Assembly (NCBI RefSeq): GCF_000787855.1
Contig: NZ_BBPQ01000020.1
Coordinates: 1-57,568 of the forward strand
DNA from: Streptacidiphilus anmyonensis
GTDB lineage: Bacteria; Actinomycetota; Actinomycetes; Streptomycetales; Streptomycetaceae
Direction: 5' to 3'
DNA: 57,568 bases
A model generated the notes under the pieces. It made no database searches. It was given only the letters and a program-made list of their open reading frames with translations, and was not told the DNA's origin. Position numbers and translations under genes: made by a program. Shown here piece after piece: positions 42,185 through 57,568 of the stretch; positions within the stretch are counted from its first letter, which is position 1, and every line of letters starts with the position of its first letter.

Positions 42185-43750
42185 GTGACCCAAGCAACTG
42201 ACCCCGCCGCGACCGCGGCCCAGGCGACAGGGCCCGCGCCTGGTCCGGAGTCGTCGGCGTCCGGACGGCCGCCGAACGGCTGCGAACCGTTCGCCCTGCG
42301 GCCGGTGGCGATCATCGCCGGCGTCCTGACCCTGGCCCTGCTGGCGACCAGCGCCCGATACGGCTACTACGGCGACGAGTTGTACTTCCTCGCCGCCGGA
42401 AAGCACCTGTCCTGGGGATACGTCGACCAGCCGCCGCTGGTGCCGCTGCTCTCGCACGCCCTGGACGGGCTCGCCCCGGGCAACCTGGTCGTCCTGCGAC
42501 TGCCCGCCACCCTGCTGAGCGGGCTGGGCGTGGTGCTCTGCGCCCTGACAGCCCGGGAGTTGGGCGGACAGCGGCGCGCCCAACTGCTCGCCGCGGGCGC
42601 GTTCGCCGTGTCGCCGATCGTGGTGGTCTTCGGCCACCTGCTGATCACCCCGACCCTGGACGTCTTCTTCTGGACGCTGATCAGCTGGCTGCTGGTGCGC
42701 TGGATCCGGCTGCGCGACGACAGGCTGCTGCTCTGGCTCGGCCTCGCCGCGGCGCTGGGCCTGCAGAACAAGTACCTGGTCGGCGTCTTCCTGCTGGCCC
42801 TGCTGGTCGCGGTGGCCGCCGTGGGCCCGCGTGAGCTGCTCACCCGGCCCGCGCTGTGGGTGGCCGGCGCTTTCACGGTGCTGGCGACGACGCCGAGCCT
42901 TCTGTGGCAGGCCCAGCACGGCTGGCCGCAGTCGCAGATGACCAGCGTGATCGCCGCCGAGGACGACCGCCTCTTCGGCGGCCAGGCGCTCTTCCTGCCG
43001 CTCGCGTTGGCCTTCGCCGGCTTCCCGCTGCTGATTCTGCTGTGCGCGGGTCTGTGGCGGCTGCTGCGGATGGAGGAACTGCGCGCCTACCGCTTCCTCG
43101 GCTGGGCCGCCGTCGGCACGACGGCGTTCTTCCTCGTGACCGATGGCCGGCAGTACTACGTCGCGGGGCTGTTCCCGGTCCTCTGGGCCGCGGGCGCGGT
43201 CTCGCTCCAGTACCGGCCGGCCGCGCGCGGCTGGCGCTGGGCGTTCAGCCGGGTCGCCTTCGTGATCTCCGCGCTGGTCGCCGTGGCCGAGTTGCCGCTC
43301 TACCCGCTCGGCTCGGCCACCGGCGCCCTGCAGGCCGTCAACTTCGCCGCCGCCGACACCATCGGCTGGCCGCAGCTGTCCCGCACGGTCGCCGCCGCGT
43401 ACCGCGCGCTTCCCGCTGACGAGCGGCGACAGGCCGTCGTCGTCACCGACACGTTCTGGGCCGAGGGCGCGCTGGAACACTACGGTCCGACCCTCCGCCT
43501 GCCGAAGGCCTACAGCCCGCAGCGCGGCGCCTGGTACTTCGGGCCCCCGCCGGACACCGCCGGCGTCGTGCTGTACGTCGGCGGCGACGAGTCCAAACTG
43601 CGCGCCGAGTTCACCTCCGTGCGCCGGGTGGGCACCGTCGACAACGGCTACGGGGTGAAGAACAGCCAGCAGGGCAAGCCGCTCTGGCTCTGCCAGGGAC
43701 CGCACACGCCGTGGTCCAAGCTCTGGCCCTCCCTACGCGAACTCGCCTGA
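42185..43750 (+). CDS. Membrane glycosyltransferase of the GT-C fold (GT39/PMT_2-like)
   Basis: This 521-aa protein begins at GTG 42185 with GGAGGAGTGGAG upstream, 24 bp after the permease. A Pro/Ala-rich cytoplasmic N-tail (1-40) precedes about 9-11 hydrophobic segments up to roughly residue 400. A soluble C-terminal domain of about 120 residues follows. The first predicted external loop carries YYGDELYFLAAGKHLSWGYVDQ. The Asp-Glu pair sits where GT-C enzymes such as ArnT and protein mannosyltransferases keep their catalytic acid. Such enzymes use a polyprenyl-phosphate sugar on the outer face of the membrane. Its place in the transporter operon suggests glycosylation of the exported polyketide, but the acceptor and sugar are inferred. 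A housekeeping lipid or protein glycosylation role is possible. Confidence 0.88.
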   Translation: MTQATDPAATAAQATGPAPGPESSASGRPPNGCEPFALRPVAIIAGVLTLALLATSARYGYYGDELYFLAAGKHLSWGYVDQPPLVPLLSHALDGLAPGNLVVLRLPATLLSGLGVVLCALTARELGGQRRAQLLAAGAFAVSPIVVVFGHLLITPTLDVFFWTLISWLLVRWIRLRDDRLLLWLGLAAALGLQNKYLVGVFLLALLVAVAAVGPRELLTRPALWVAGAFTVLATTPSLLWQAQHGWPQSQMTSVIAAEDDRLFGGQALFLPLALAFAGFPLLILLCAGLWRLLRMEELRAYRFLGWAAVGTTAFFLVTDGRQYYVAGLFPVLWAAGAVSLQYRPAARGWRWAFSRVAFVISALVAVAELPLYPLGSATGALQAVNFAAADTIGWPQLSRTVAAAYRALPADERRQAVVVTDTFWAEGALEHYGPTLRLPKAYSPQRGAWYFGPPPDTAGVVLYVGGDESKLRAEFTSVRRVGTVDNGYGVKNSQQGKPLWLCQGPHTPWSKLWPSLRELA

Positions 43751-43764
43751 CCCCAGCCCCTCCT

Positions 43765-43802
43765 CACTGCGGCCCGCCGGCACCCGCCGGCGGGCCGCAG
43801 TG
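43765..43802. terminator. Perfect 16-bp hairpin after the transporter-GT operon
   Basis: CACTGCGGCCCGCCGG (43765-43780) pairs perfectly with 43787-43802 around a 6-nt loop, 15 nt after the glycosyltransferase stop. It probably ends the plus-strand operon. Its symmetry could also stop minus-strand transcription arriving from the right. Confidence 0.8.
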
Positions 43803-43851
43803 CGTTCCGGGGACGGGTGCGACAGGGGCGGCTTCGCTTCAGAAGGATGGC

Positions 43852-44037
43852 TCAGCGGGCGCGGGGCGTACACGTAGGCCACCGCCCCGGGTCTACCGAG
43901 ACCTCGTAGTAGTCCTCGGCGAACCGTTGGAACGCTTCCAGCGAGCGGTCGACCAGGAGCTCGAACAGGTACGTCGCCCCGTCGGGGTCAACCCTCCCCT
44001 CGGGGAAGTCGATCGCCCCGTGGTGCCACACCGACAC
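43852..44037 (-). CDS. Small ORF of 61 codons, hypothetical or gene remnant
   Basis: GTG 44037 to TGA encodes a 61-aa acidic peptide with aromatic residues, beginning MSVWHHGAIDFPEG. I do not recognise it. Third codon positions are strongly G/C, as in true genes here, and the frame stays open some way upstream without a good start. The peptide could therefore be a live small protein or the tail of a decayed gene. A weak GTGAAG precedes the GTG. The ORF lies between two terminator hairpins in the convergent gap, just beyond the terminator of the right-hand PKS gene. No signal peptide or membrane segment is seen. Confidence 0.4.
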   Translation of the reverse strand: MSVWHHGAIDFPEGRVDPDGATYLFELLVDRSLEAFQRFAEDYYEVSVDPGRWPTCTPRAR

Positions 44038-44065
44038 TTCACCAGTCGGCCGCAGCGGAGAAACA

Positions 44066-44110
44066 ACCGTCCCCTTGGACCGGGACGGTGCTTCGGTCCA
44101 AGGGGACGGT
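44066..44110 (-). terminator. Intrinsic terminator of PKS gene D
   Basis: A perfect 17-bp stem, ACCGTCCCCTTGGACCG (44066-44082) against 44094-44110, has an 11-nt loop and lies about 40 bp after the gene D stop. On the minus strand the stem is followed by TGTTTCTCC, giving a T-rich tail. This is the most classical terminator in the window. Confidence 0.85.
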
Positions 44111-44148
44111 CGGTCTTTCGGGCGCCTGGACGCCCCGACCCGGGAGGG

Positions 44149-57568
<13,420 letters not shown>

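Noticed and set aside
41177-43705. 842-codon minus-strand frame opposite the permease and glycosyltransferase
   Set aside because: The plus strand carries clear ABC permease and GT-C proteins with ribosome sites. The antisense product is repetitive and charged.

Overview
The window is a very GC-rich piece of an actinomycete chromosome, most likely Streptomyces or a close relative. GC-biased third codon positions, frequent GTG/TTG starts and modular type I polyketide synthase (PKS) genes all point that way. Nearly all of it is the interior of one large PKS biosynthetic cluster. Neither a loading module nor a thioesterase is visible, and both ends cut through PKS genes, so the assembly line continues on both sides.

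Layout from left to right: (1) 1-4051, minus strand, the 5' part of a PKS gene (KS-AT-DH and the start of the KR region). (2) 4365-7445, minus, a stand-alone NRPS module (condensation-like domain, adenylation, carrier) bounded by terminator-like hairpins. (3) 7579-39848, minus, three PKS genes in tandem, separated by only 59-60 bp, transcribed in the order C (29175-39848), B (19480-29115), A (7579-19419). (4) 39849-40265, a divergent promoter region. (5) 40266-43750, plus, a compact operon of a DrrA-like ABC ATPase, a DrrB-like permease and a multi-spanning GT-C/GT39-type glycosyltransferase. (6) 43751-44148, a convergent gap with two strong terminator hairpins and a 61-codon ORF. (7) 44149-57568, minus, a PKS gene of at least three modules, cut at its 5' end.

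Ten modules are seen wholly or in part. Eight have malonyl-type AT signatures (GHSIG and HAFH). Only the two modules of gene B have methylmalonyl signatures (GHSQG and YASH). All complete KRs are B-type by their xDD motif. Reductive sets are: D = KR, DH-KR, DH-KR; C = DH-KR, DH-KR; B = KR, KR; A = DH-KR, DH-ER-KR; first gene = DH followed by an unseen remainder. If D feeds C, the four consecutive DH-KR modules would give a tetraene, followed by two methyl-branched units and a fully reduced unit. That order is inference. Three reductive domains have altered key residues: the A module 1 KR, the B module 2 KR and the C module 2 DH.

The most interesting regulatory signal is a CTAGGGG/TAGGGG direct repeat with 11-bp spacing. 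It occurs at nearly the same distance (about 205-230 bp) upstream of two PKS transcription units. The export and glycosylation operon in the middle of the cluster suggests that the product is pumped out and glycosylated at the membrane.
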